Assembly: GCA_938005655.1 (NCBI GenBank)
Contig: CALLNA010000143.1
Coordinates: forward strand, 1 to 15,669
Direction: 5' to 3'
Length of the DNA stretch: 15,669 nucleotides
Source: an uncultured Novosphingobium sp.
GTDB taxonomy: Bacteria; Pseudomonadota; Alphaproteobacteria; Sphingomonadales; Sphingomonadaceae
The notes beneath the pieces are model-generated. The model was not told where the DNA came from and did no database searches. It was given only the letters and a program-made list of their open reading frames with translations. The translations under genes and the position numbers were made by a program. This document shows, piece after piece, positions 7,284 through 14,987 of this stretch (positions within the stretch are counted from its first letter, which is position 1; each line of letters starts with the position of its first letter).

Positions 7284-10246
7284 GCCTCGTCCCCGCGCGC
7301 CTGCCATTCGTCGAGGCGCATGAGCTGGTCGTAGTCGGCATAGCCCGGATAGTCGGGATTGAGCCGCGCGGTGAACGGCTCGCGGCCCTTGATCCAGCGG
7401 TTCAGGGCGTCGTTGAGGTAGGCTTCGGTCCGGCTCAGGAACTCGTCGCGCGGCAGGCCGCGCTTCCTCGCGCCCTCCGGGATCGGCTCCTCCCAATAGC
7501 CGAAGTCCTGCCCGCGCGGGCGCTTGCTGAGCGACCAGTATTCGAAGTGCCGAAGCTCGCCGGCCACGTCCGGAAAGCCCCCGGCCCGCGCGATCAGCCC
7601 AAGCAGGCCGAGCTGGAGCGCGAAGCCCTCCTCGACCATCCGCGGCGACGGCGGCTTGCCGGTCTTGTAGTCGACAATGGCGAGGCTGCCGTCGGCCAGC
7701 CGGTCGATCCGGTCGGCCTGGCCGTGGACCTTCACCCCGCCGAACGACATCTCGCCGCGGACCTCGGTCCCCAGCACCTTGCGCCCCTCACCGCCCTGGC
7801 GGAGCAGCTCGGCCTCGATCCACTCCAGCGCCTTGAGCAGGCGCGGCTGCCACAGGCTGCGCATCAGCGGGTGGGCGCTCATCTCGTCGAGCACCTCGTG
7901 CGCCAGCGGGATCAGCGCGCCCGGCCGCTCGCCCGCCTTGTGCCAGCGGTCGAGGATCGCGTGGACCGCCGTGCCCTTCCACGCCGCGCTCGGCTCCGAA
8001 TCGAGCCCGTCGAGCGCCTTGAGGCCGAGGATCGCCGAGGCATAGAACTGGTAGGGATCGCCCCGCAGCCGATCGAGCGCGGTGGCCGAGATCGCGACCA
8101 GGCGCTGCTCCGGGCTGGGATCGGGCCGGGGCCGCGGATAGGGCTCGGCCGGCGGCGCTTCGTCGAGCGCCAGGGCGCGGCGCGGCGCCTCGCTCTCGCG
8201 GTGGCTGTCCGCGAGCCGGTCGCCGAGCATAGCCTGGACCCGCAGCACGAAGCGCGAGGGGATCACCGGCCCGGCCTCGTCGCGCCGCGCCCAGCTCAGC
8301 ACCACCTCGGGCGCGCCGAGCGCGGCGGCGAGGTCGTGGGCCGAGAGCCCGATGCGGAACTCGCCCCCCGGCACGCCGAGATGGCGCAGCACGGCGGGTG
8401 GCAGCAGCGCCTCCGCGCCCGGCGCGGCGGGCCAGGAGCCTTCGTGCAGCGCGGCGCAGATCGCCAGGTCCGCCCGGCTCATCCGCGCCTCGATCAGGCC
8501 ATAGACCTGGACGCGGGGATGGCCGCCCCAGGGCGGGCGCACCGAGCAGCGGCCCATCGCATCATGGAGCACGGCCGGCAGGTCGCGCGTCGGGACCGTC
8601 GAGCCGACGGCCCGCGCAGCCTCGCGCAGGTCCTCGACGAAGCCCGCCAGCATCCGCCCGTCCGGACCGCTCCAGATCGCCTCGCCGCAGAGCCGCTCGG
8701 CGGCCGTGGCGAGCAGGTCGAGCCAATCGGCCAGCAGCGCCTCGTCGGGCAGGGCCAGCAAGGGGTCGAGGATGTCCTCGACCTCGCCCCACCAGGCAGC
8801 ATCAATCTTCTCGCCGTGCTTGCGCAGGAACCCGAGACCCGGCCCGGGACGCGGGCCGCGCAGGGCGAGGTCGAGCGCGCGGACCTTGTCGAGCCAGGCG
8901 GGCCGCGCCTCGCCCTGCCGGACCAGCGGATGGCCGAGCAGCGCGACCAGCGGCACGGGGGCCGCCGCTTCCGCCGCGATCTCCGCTAGGAGGAGCAGGA
9001 GGCGTCCCGCCGGGGTCTGAGTCAGGACCGCGCCCGCCGTATCGTCGGCCTCGATCCCCCAGCGCCGCAGGTGGGCGATCACCCGCTGGGCCAGGGTCCG
9101 GCTCGGCGTGACCAGGGCGACGCGCCGCTCCGGCACGGTCAGCGCCTCGCGGATCAGCACGGCGATCACCTGCGCCTCCTCGCCGGGATGGGCGCTTTCC
9201 ATCAGCCGGACGCCGGAGAGGCGGCGCTGGTCCTCGGGCAGGTCGACCCAGCGGGCGCTGGCGCCCGGCGGCAGGAACAGGTTGGAGATCGCCCGGCTGC
9301 GCGCCGGCGGCGAGGCCGCGAGACCCGAGCGGTGCCACGGCTGCACCTCCTCGCGGGCCACGCCCATGCGATTGAGCAGCAGCTTGAGGTGATACTGCGG
9401 ATGCGTGACCGCGTCGTGCCGCCCGAACGGCGGATCGCCCGCCTCGGCCGGCTTGCCCGCCGTGCCGAGGGCGTCCCAGACGTCCTGGTCGAGCGCCAGG
9501 TCGAGATCGGGCAGGATCACCGCGCCGCGCGGCAGTCCGGACACCACGCGCAGCAGGCGCGCGAGAGCCGGCGAGGCGCTGGTGACGCCCGCCGCGACGA
9601 TCGCCTGTTCCGGCGGCTCGGCCTTCCATCGCCGCGCGGCATGGTCGAACAGCAGGTTGCGCCGCGCCGGCCCGTCGACCTCGCCGCGCGCCGCCAGCTC
9701 GGCCAGCCAGAGCCGCTGGGCCATCAGGAAGGTGCGCGTGCTCGCGCTCCAGTGCGCAGCCTGATCGCCGACCAGGCCGACGACCGCCTCGGACAGCAGG
9801 TCGTCCGGCGCGATCCCCTCGACGAGGAGGCGGTCCATCGTCCGCCCCGCCTCGTAGGCCTGACGCAGCAGCGCGGCGCCGCGCGGGCTCTCCGCGCCCT
9901 GGACCTCGCGCAGGATCGCGGCGAGGCGCAGCCAGCGCCGGGTCGGGTCGGCGGCGGGCGGGATATCCGCACCGTCCAGCAGCGGGTCGAGCAGCGGCCC
10001 CAGCGTCTCGTCGAGGTCGAGGTCGCCGACCACGGCCATGCGCGGCAGCAGCATCCCCCCTTCGGCCAGGCGAACGAAGGCTTCGGTCACGGTCCGCACG
10101 GCGCGCTGGCTCGGCAGCAGCAGGGTCAGCCGGGCCAGGCCCAGCTCGGGCTCAGCATAACGCGGGACCATCCCGGCGACGAGCGCATCGGCGAAACCGC
10201 GATGGGCAGCGATGGAATAGACTTGCGGGCTGTTCCGCTCAGGCAC
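7280..10246 (-). CDS. addB: Double-strand break repair protein AddB (alphaproteobacterial type)
   Basis: AddB is the partner of AddA. It has an inactivated helicase fold at the N-terminus and its own nuclease at the C-terminus. The protein is 988 residues. The N-terminal region has LTLLLPSQRAVR (40-51), the degenerate Walker A region of AddB proteins. The nuclease domain shows the motifs HGQADRID (841-848), IVDYKTGKP (857-865; Asp859, Lys861) and the Gln-Leu of FALQL (Gln878). Bacillus AddB holds an iron-sulfur cluster with four cysteines around this domain. Here the last roughly 380 residues contain no cysteine, and the expected first position reads GDPYQFYAS. The start is GTG at 10246, giving an 8-nt overlap with the murU stop, and the stop overlaps the addA ATG. 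Translation of AddB and AddA is therefore probably coupled. Confidence 0.95.
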   Translation of the reverse strand: MPERNSPQVYSIAAHRGFADALVAGMVPRYAEPELGLARLTLLLPSQRAVRTVTEAFVRLAEGGMLLPRMAVVGDLDLDETLGPLLDPLLDGADIPPAADPTRRWLRLAAILREVQGAESPRGAALLRQAYEAGRTMDRLLVEGIAPDDLLSEAVVGLVGDQAAHWSASTRTFLMAQRLWLAELAARGEVDGPARRNLLFDHAARRWKAEPPEQAIVAAGVTSASPALARLLRVVSGLPRGAVILPDLDLALDQDVWDALGTAGKPAEAGDPPFGRHDAVTHPQYHLKLLLNRMGVAREEVQPWHRSGLAASPPARSRAISNLFLPPGASARWVDLPEDQRRLSGVRLMESAHPGEEAQVIAVLIREALTVPERRVALVTPSRTLAQRVIAHLRRWGIEADDTAGAVLTQTPAGRLLLLLAEIAAEAAAPVPLVALLGHPLVRQGEARPAWLDKVRALDLALRGPRPGPGLGFLRKHGEKIDAAWWGEVEDILDPLLALPDEALLADWLDLLATAAERLCGEAIWSGPDGRMLAGFVEDLREAARAVGSTVPTRDLPAVLHDAMGRCSVRPPWGGHPRVQVYGLIEARMSRADLAICAALHEGSWPAAPGAEALLPPAVLRHLGVPGGEFRIGLSAHDLAAALGAPEVVLSWARRDEAGPVIPSRFVLRVQAMLGDRLADSHRESEAPRRALALDEAPPAEPYPRPRPDPSPEQRLVAISATALDRLRGDPYQFYASAILGLKALDGLDSEPSAAWKGTAVHAILDRWHKAGERPGALIPLAHEVLDEMSAHPLMRSLWQPRLLKALEWIEAELLRQGGEGRKVLGTEVRGEMSFGGVKVHGQADRIDRLADGSLAIVDYKTGKPPSPRMVEEGFALQLGLLGLIARAGGFPDVAGELRHFEYWSLSKRPRGQDFGYWEEPIPEGARKRGLPRDEFLSRTEAYLNDALNRWIKGREPFTARLNPDYPGYADYDQLMRLDEWQARGDEA

Positions 10247-10976
10247 GGCTGAGCCAGGCCTCGGTCGGCGCGATCGCTCCCGGATCGCCGACCTCGAACC
10301 ACTCGCCGGTATGGATCAGGCCGTAGAGCCGCTGCTCCTCGATCGCGCGCTGCCAGAAGACATTGGTCGAGAAGGCCCCCTCCGGCGCATCGCGCAGCAG
10401 GCGGTGCGAGACGAGCTGGATGCCGGTATAGATGAACGGCGCGATCCGGCCCGGCCGGCGGCGGCTGATGAGGCCGGTCGGACCGAGATGGAAATCGCCG
10501 CTGCCCGCGTAGTTGTGCGCCTGCTTGTGCGAGACCAGCAGCAGCAGCGCGTCCATCTCGTGCGGCCGCCAGGCGTCGGACAGCTCGCGGAATGCATCGC
10601 GCGGGCCGTCAAGCCAGATGTTGTCGCTGTTGAGGCAGAAGAACGGGTCGGGCAGGTGCGGCAGGGCCTTGACCATGCCGCCCCCGGTCTCGAGCAGCAG
10701 CGCGCGCTCGTCGGACACGGTGATCGCGGGCGCGGCGCGCATCGCGAGATGCGCCTCCAGCGCGTCGGCGAGGTAGTGGACGTTGACCACGGCCCTGGCC
10801 ACCCCGGCCTCGGCCAGGTGATCAAGGCTGTAATCGATCAGCGGCTTGCCCGCGACGCGGACCAACGGCTTGGGCTGGGTCGCGGTCAGCGGCCGCATCC
10901 GCTTGCCGAGGCCCGCGGCCATGACCATCGCCGTATCGCTGGCCAGCACGAGTTCCTTAGGCCGCTTCCCGCTCAT
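10239..10976 (-). CDS. murU: N-acetylmuramate alpha-1-phosphate uridylyltransferase MurU (sugar nucleotidyltransferase)
   Basis: A 245-residue nucleotidyltransferase. In the Pseudomonas and Caulobacter cell-wall recycling route, MurU turns MurNAc-1-phosphate and UTP into UDP-MurNAc, bypassing de novo synthesis. Sequence marks are MAAGLGKRMRPLT (19-31, nucleotide-binding loop), QPKPLV (34-39), LETGGG (95-100), CLNSDN (114-119, with metal-binding Asp118) and GEWFEVGDP (224-232). By motif alone it could be a glucose-1-phosphate or mannose-1-phosphate transferase. The call to MurU rests mainly on its being directly coupled to an AmgK-type kinase. Its ATG overlaps the amgK stop as ATGA, and its stop overlaps the GTG start of addB. 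Confidence 0.88.
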   Translation of the reverse strand: MSGKRPKELVLASDTAMVMAAGLGKRMRPLTATQPKPLVRVAGKPLIDYSLDHLAEAGVARAVVNVHYLADALEAHLAMRAAPAITVSDERALLLETGGGMVKALPHLPDPFFCLNSDNIWLDGPRDAFRELSDAWRPHEMDALLLLVSHKQAHNYAGSGDFHLGPTGLISRRRPGRIAPFIYTGIQLVSHRLLRDAPEGAFSTNVFWQRAIEEQRLYGLIHTGEWFEVGDPGAIAPTEAWLSRA

Positions 10977-11962
10977 GCCGCGAAGCTGCCCCCGCCCGCC
11001 TCGCGGAGCGCGGCGGGGATATTGGCGTCGAACCAGCGCGCGACCGGCTCCAGCGCCGGATGGGCGAGATCACGTTCGAGCAGCGCCCAGACGCGCGGGA
11101 TCAGGTCGAGATAGCGCGGCTTGCCGTCGCGCTTCCACAGGCGGACGAAGATGCCGACGATCTTGGCGTTCCGCTGCGCGCCGAGCCGGGCGTAGTCGGC
11201 CAGAAAATCCTCGGCCGATACGCCGGTCCTGGCGACGTAATGATCGAACATCTCCGCCTCCAGGTCGGGCGAGACGTCGCGGCGGGCGTCCTGGAGCAGC
11301 GAGACAAGGTCGTAGGCGGGATGGCCGACCAGGGCGTCCTGGAAGTCCAGCAGGCCCTGCTCGTCCAGCCCGTTGAGGAGCATGATGTTCTCGGCGTGGT
11401 AGTCGCGCAGCACCGTCACCCCGGGGCGTTGGCGCGGCAGCAGCGGGCTCAGCGCCTGCTCCCAGGCGGCGGAATAGCCGGCGGCGTCGACGTAGAGGCT
11501 CTGCGCCGGGCAGTACCATTCGATCAGCAGCCGCGCCTCACGCTGGTACTCGCTGAGCGAATAGTCGAGGAACGGCCCCGGCGGCAGGCGGTGCAGCTCG
11601 ACCAGGGCATCGACCGCGGCGCAATAGACCTGCCGCTCGTCGGCAGGCCACTGGTCGAGGTAGTCGCGCATCCGCGCCTCGCCGAAGTCCTCCAGCAGGA
11701 CGAGGCCGCGCGCCGCGTCCTCGGCCAGGATGCGCGGGGCGCGCATCCCGTTGCCGTCGAGCCACTTGGCCGCGCGCAGGAAGGGCGCGGGGTCCTCGTT
11801 GGGCGGCGGGGCGTCCATCAGCATGGCGGTGCGGTCGCCCGAGCGGCGGACGCGGAAATAGCGGCGGAACGAGGCATCGCCGGCTAGCGGCTCGATCGCG
11901 GCCTCCCCCCAACCGGCGGCGGCAAGGAACGGTTCGACACCCTGGGGGAGTTCTACAGGCAT
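10973..11962 (-). CDS. amgK: N-acetylmuramate/N-acetylglucosamine anomeric kinase AmgK (APH-fold phosphotransferase)
   Basis: AmgK phosphorylates the anomeric carbon of MurNAc and GlcNAc with ATP, feeding MurU. The 329-residue protein has the aminoglycoside phosphotransferase fold. The catalytic loop is VLRDYHAENIML (184-195; Asp187, His189, Asn192), followed by the metal-binding LLDFQDA (204-210, Asp206) and GHPAYDLVSLLQDARRD (213-229). The N-terminal lobe shows AGDASFRRYFRV (27-38). It has no features of an antibiotic-resistance enzyme beyond the shared fold. I chose ATG at 11962, which lies inside the last codons of tsaE (10-nt overlap); an in-frame TTG at 11980 is also possible. Its placement between tsaE and murU is the usual alphaproteobacterial arrangement as I know it. 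Confidence 0.9.
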   Translation of the reverse strand: MPVELPQGVEPFLAAAGWGEAAIEPLAGDASFRRYFRVRRSGDRTAMLMDAPPPNEDPAPFLRAAKWLDGNGMRAPRILAEDAARGLVLLEDFGEARMRDYLDQWPADERQVYCAAVDALVELHRLPPGPFLDYSLSEYQREARLLIEWYCPAQSLYVDAAGYSAAWEQALSPLLPRQRPGVTVLRDYHAENIMLLNGLDEQGLLDFQDALVGHPAYDLVSLLQDARRDVSPDLEAEMFDHYVARTGVSAEDFLADYARLGAQRNAKIVGIFVRLWKRDGKPRYLDLIPRVWALLERDLAHPALEPVARWFDANIPAALREAGGGSFAA

Positions 11963-12402
11963 GGGATGCGCCCTAGCCAATCCGCCCCGCCCTCGACAAT
12001 GGCGATCCTCCCGGATTCCGCAACTTCGAGCGCGATCGCGAGGCAGCCCGGCTCATGCGCGAAGCCGCCCGCGTGCTCGGGCCATTCGGCGATGAGCGCC
12101 GCGCCCTCGCGATAGTCGTCGAGGCCCAGTTCCTCGGCCTCCTCCGGGCGGGCGAGACGATAGAAGTCGGCATGGACCAGCGGCAGGCGCACGGCGGGCG
12201 GATCGTAGACCTCGAGGATCGCGAAGCTCGGCGACGGCACCTCGCCCTCGTGCCCGAGCGCAGCGATGATCGCCCGCGCCAGGGTGGTCTTGCCCGCGCC
12301 AAGCCCGCCGGAGAGCGCGATCACGTCGCCGGGACGGAGCGCCCCGGCGATGGCGCGGCCGAAGCGTTCCATGGCGGGGAGATCGGGGAGCAAGATTCTC
12401 AT
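11953..12402 (-). CDS. tsaE: tRNA t6A biosynthesis ATPase TsaE
   Basis: TsaE is the small ATPase that works with TsaB and TsaD to make N6-threonylcarbamoyladenosine at position 37 of ANN-decoding tRNAs. The protein is 149 residues, the usual length. It shows Walker A GGLGAGKTT (32-40), the family motif PSPSFAILEVY (56-66), HADFYRL (77-83), the LGLDDY stretch (92-97) and EWPE (106-109). The ATG at 12402 gives the expected N-terminus. The Shine-Dalgarno GGGGAGG ends 7 nt before the ATG and is the 3' arm of a repeat hairpin (12410-12428), so translation may depend on that structure opening. The 3' end overlaps amgK. Confidence 0.94.
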   Translation of the reverse strand: MRILLPDLPAMERFGRAIAGALRPGDVIALSGGLGAGKTTLARAIIAALGHEGEVPSPSFAILEVYDPPAVRLPLVHADFYRLARPEEAEELGLDDYREGAALIAEWPEHAGGFAHEPGCLAIALEVAESGRIAIVEGGADWLGRIPCL

Positions 12403-12428
12403 GCGGAATCCTCCCCGGCACGGGGAGG
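12403..12428 (-). promoter_or_regulatory. tsaE ribosome-binding site inside a hairpin
   Basis: Read on the minus strand, CCTCCCCG, a 3-nt loop and CGGGGAGG form a perfect 8-bp stem, followed by ATTCCGC and the tsaE ATG. The 3' arm is an ideal Shine-Dalgarno at ideal spacing. If the stem folds in the mRNA, ribosome access would be blocked until it melts. The hairpin belongs to the repeat unit at 12410-12458. Confidence 0.6.
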
Positions 12429-12553
12429 GGGACCATGCGGAGCATGGTGGAGGGGGCTATCGGCCAAGTGCGATCTTGCGAGGGCAGCACCAACCGGAGA
12501 GCCCCCTCCACCACCGGCTACGCCGGCGGTCCCCCTCCCCGTACCGGGGGGGG
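12410..12553. repeat. Head-to-head pair of REP-like palindromic units
   Basis: Two related units face each other around a spacer of about 41 bp. Unit A (12410-12458) has hairpin CCTCCCCG/CGGGGAGG, then GGGGACC, hairpin ACCATGC/GCATGGT, then GGAGGGGGCT. Unit B (12500-12553, inverted) has the same layout, with second hairpin ACCGCCGGC/GCCGGTGGT and a first hairpin weakened by one mismatch. The ends GGTGGAGGGGGCT (12446-12458) and AGCCCCCTCCACC (12500-12512) are exactly complementary. A further 22-nt block (12413-12434 against 12529-12550) matches with one difference. The pair fills almost the whole divL-tsaE gap. A run of eight G occurs at 12546-12553. I recall similar GC-rich palindromes as common intergenic repeats in sphingomonads; family and copy number cannot be judged here. 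Confidence 0.75.
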
Positions 12554-12569
12554 TTTTGGTCCGCGCCCC

Positions 12570-14927
12570 TCACGGCAGCTCGATGATCGCGGTGGTCCCC
12601 TGGCGCGGCTCGGACATCAGCTCCAGCGTGCCGCCGTGGGCATCGAGCAGTTGCCGGGCGAGCGGCAGGCCGAGGCCCTGGCGGCGCTCCACCGCCTTGC
12701 CGTCGGCGCTGAGCTTGAGGCCATCGAGCGCGCGGGCCAGGGTCGCCGGGTCCATGCCGCGCCCGCTGTCGGAGATGACGATCCGTGCACGGTCGCGATT
12801 GCGGCCGATCTCGACGAGGATGCGCCCGCCCGAGGGCGTCGCGGCGACGGCGTTGTCGAGGACGTGGCCGATCGCCCGCGCCAGCCGCCGCGGATCGCCC
12901 GAGATGCGCCCCGCGCCCCTGTCGCCGCGCACGTCGAGCGACAGGCCGGCATCCTTGATCCGCTGCGCGCGGTCCTCGACCAGCTTGGTGACGAAGGGCC
13001 AGAGGTCGATCTCCTCGCGCGCCAGGGGCAGCATCCCGGCCTCGCTCTGCGACAGGTCGAGGACGTTCTCGATCTGCTCGCCGAGCCGCTCGACCGAAGC
13101 GAGGATCGCGTCGACATATTCCCGGCCCTGCTCCGACAGCTCGCCGCCGATGCCCGCCGCGAGCAGCTCGGCGAAGCCGCCGATCGAGGTCAGCGGGGTG
13201 CGGAACTCGTAACTCATGTTGGCGAGGAAGCGGGTCTTGAGGGCATCGCTTTCGGCCAGGGCCGCGTTGCGCTCACGCAGGGCCTCCTCGGCCTTCTGCG
13301 AATCGGTGATGTCGAGCACGGTCAGCAGCCCGTTGCCATCGGGCAGCGGAACCCCGGCGAACTCCAGCGTGCGCCCGTCGGCAAGATGGACCCGGCCGCC
13401 CCTCTGCTTGCGGTCCAGCGTCGCCGCGCGAACCACGTCGCCCACCGCGCGCGCCTGGGGCGGGCGCTTGAGCCGCGCGCCGATCCGGTCGAGCAGGGCG
13501 TCGATCCGGGGATGCGTGTCGAGGAAGTCGCTGTCGAGGCCCCAGTCCTGCGCGAAGCGGCGGTTCCAGATCTGCATCCGCCCATCCGGCGTGAACACCG
13601 CGATCGATTCGAACAGGCTGTCGAAGGTCGCCGCGCGGGTCCGCAGCATGGTGTCGCGCGCGGCGGAGAGCTGGAGCTGCTCGGAGCGGTCCTCGGCGAT
13701 CATCAGCAGGCCGCCGTCGGGCATCGGCTGGGCGACGACGCGCAGGTGGGTGCCGCCGCCGAGCGGCCAGGCCTCCTCCTGGACCGTGCTGGAGCCGAAC
13801 CAGTGCGCCTTCTCGCGCCGCCAGGCGGGGAAGTCGCGCGCCTCGGGCACGCGCCCCGCCTCATGGGCGATGTCGAGGAAGCGCTCGAAGGCCGGCGGGT
13901 TGAGCATGACCGCCGGGCCGAGACCGAAGATGCGCTGGAATGGCTGGTTGGCGAAGGTCAGGTGCCGCTTGGCGTCGAACTGGGCGACGCCGGCCGAAAG
14001 CTGGTCGAGCATCGCCCGCTGCGCATCGCGGAAGGCGCGGAAGGAGCGAGACAGCTCCTCCATCTCCTCGACGTCGACGGCATAGCCGGCCACGCCCTCG
14101 TCGCCCAGGGGCAGGTCGCTGACCCGCAGGGCGCGGCGCTGGCCGCCGATCGTCGCGGCGACCATCCGCTCGATCGGCTGCTTGCGCGCGGCGGCCTGGA
14201 GCGCGACCTGCGCGGCGGTGAGGCCGTCGACCGCCTCGACCAGCTCCGCCCCGGCCGCGACCGCCGCCTCGGCGCTGGCGGCGGCGACCGCGCGGACATA
14301 GGCCGAGTTGACCAGGCGCAAGGCGCCGTCCGGCCCGCGGAACCACATCGGCATCGGCGCGGCCTCGATCAGGCCGACCAGAGCAGCGAAGTCGCCCCGC
14401 GCCCGCGAAGCCTCGGCGCGCAGCTTGACCAGCTCGCTCTCGCTGTCGCTGAAGTCGAAGACCCAGACCAGCGCTGCGCCGCCCGGCGAGACCTGCGGAT
14501 CGGCGAGGTGCCCGCGCAGGGCCAGGCTGCGCCGCGAGCCGCGCGGGGTCGCGACCATGCGGAACGGCGCGGCGGTCTTCTGGGTGCGGCGGACGGATTC
14601 GGTCAGCTCGGCGAGCTGCTCGGCGGTGAGGCCGCCGCCCTTTCCATCCTCGCCGCCGCCGTCCAGCTCGGTCAGGTACTGCGGCACGGAATCGAGCCCG
14701 AGCCACTTGGCCAGCTTCGGTGGCGCCTCGATCCGCCCGTCGGAGCGGACCAGCAGGGGCAAGGCAGGGGATTCGTCAACCATCCGCGCCAGACGGCGGG
14801 CGTGGCGCTGCCCGGCCTCGGCCCGGCGCTCCCGCGCCCGGGCGCTGAGGATCGCCCAGCCGGCCGCCAGGGTCCAGGCGGCGAGCAGCAGGCCGATCAG
14901 GACAAGGGCGGTCTGGTTGAGCAGCAT
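12570..14927 (-). CDS. divL: DivL-type PAS-domain sensor kinase with tyrosine in the H-box
   Basis: A 785-residue membrane-anchored kinase-like protein. Residues 5-28 are one membrane segment, followed by a basic linker and at least three PAS-like regions (about 180-290, 300-415 and 430-545). The HisKA helix carries FLANMSYEFRTPLTSIGGF, in which Tyr573 (codon TAC at 13211-13209) stands where histidine kinases have the phospho-accepting His. The ATPase domain is intact: N-box HVLDNAVAATP (Asn692), G1 ISDSGRGMD (718-726), G2 GLGLPLA (751-757). Tyr here, in this layout, is the mark of DivL, which in Caulobacter works as a pseudo-kinase controlling CckA and thereby CtrA in the cell cycle. Length is close to Caulobacter DivL (769). 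The ATG at 14927 has AAGG about 8 nt upstream and a likely promoter at 14957-14985. That it acts on CckA here is inference. Confidence 0.88.
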   Translation of the reverse strand: MLLNQTALVLIGLLLAAWTLAAGWAILSARARERRAEAGQRHARRLARMVDESPALPLLVRSDGRIEAPPKLAKWLGLDSVPQYLTELDGGGEDGKGGGLTAEQLAELTESVRRTQKTAAPFRMVATPRGSRRSLALRGHLADPQVSPGGAALVWVFDFSDSESELVKLRAEASRARGDFAALVGLIEAAPMPMWFRGPDGALRLVNSAYVRAVAAASAEAAVAAGAELVEAVDGLTAAQVALQAAARKQPIERMVAATIGGQRRALRVSDLPLGDEGVAGYAVDVEEMEELSRSFRAFRDAQRAMLDQLSAGVAQFDAKRHLTFANQPFQRIFGLGPAVMLNPPAFERFLDIAHEAGRVPEARDFPAWRREKAHWFGSSTVQEEAWPLGGGTHLRVVAQPMPDGGLLMIAEDRSEQLQLSAARDTMLRTRAATFDSLFESIAVFTPDGRMQIWNRRFAQDWGLDSDFLDTHPRIDALLDRIGARLKRPPQARAVGDVVRAATLDRKQRGGRVHLADGRTLEFAGVPLPDGNGLLTVLDITDSQKAEEALRERNAALAESDALKTRFLANMSYEFRTPLTSIGGFAELLAAGIGGELSEQGREYVDAILASVERLGEQIENVLDLSQSEAGMLPLAREEIDLWPFVTKLVEDRAQRIKDAGLSLDVRGDRGAGRISGDPRRLARAIGHVLDNAVAATPSGGRILVEIGRNRDRARIVISDSGRGMDPATLARALDGLKLSADGKAVERRQGLGLPLARQLLDAHGGTLELMSEPRQGTTAIIELP

Positions 14928-14956
14928 CGCGCCTTGGCTATGCGGGTGCGAGCGGG

Positions 14957-14985
14957 ATTACAACACGTTGGCCGAAAGCCGTGAA
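14957..14985 (-). promoter_or_regulatory. Likely promoter of divL
   Basis: On the minus strand TTCACG (14985-14980) and TGTAAT (14962-14957) are separated by 17 bp. The -10 matches TATAAT at 5 of 6 positions and the -35 matches TTGACA at 4 of 6. Transcription would begin near 14950, about 23 nt before the divL ATG. It lies just past the hairpin that follows ahcY, consistent with an independent transcript. Confidence 0.45.
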
Positions 14986-14987
14986 GG

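Noticed and set aside
3438..7334. Very long plus-strand open frame (1298 codons) opposite addA
   Set aside because: It is antisense to addA, whose motifs are unmistakable. Its product is a low-complexity Arg/Gln/Gly/Ala-rich string with no domain, typical of shadow frames in GC-rich DNA.
9071..10252. Plus-strand open frame opposite addB
   Set aside because: It is antisense to addB and of biased composition, with no motif and no plausible start signal.
10973..11962. Aminoglycoside resistance phosphotransferase
   Set aside because: It shares the APH fold, but coupling to a MurU-type nucleotidyltransferase and the AmgK-like catalytic loop RDYHAEN point to cell-wall sugar recycling.
12531..12557. 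C-rich/G-rich hairpin followed by TTTT on the plus strand as a terminator
   Set aside because: No plus-strand gene ends here, and the stem is simply the first hairpin of repeat unit B.
12435..14984. Long plus-strand open frame (849 codons) opposite divL
   Set aside because: It is antisense to a kinase with intact motifs and starts inside the repeat. The product is Arg/Gln/Asp-rich without recognisable domains.
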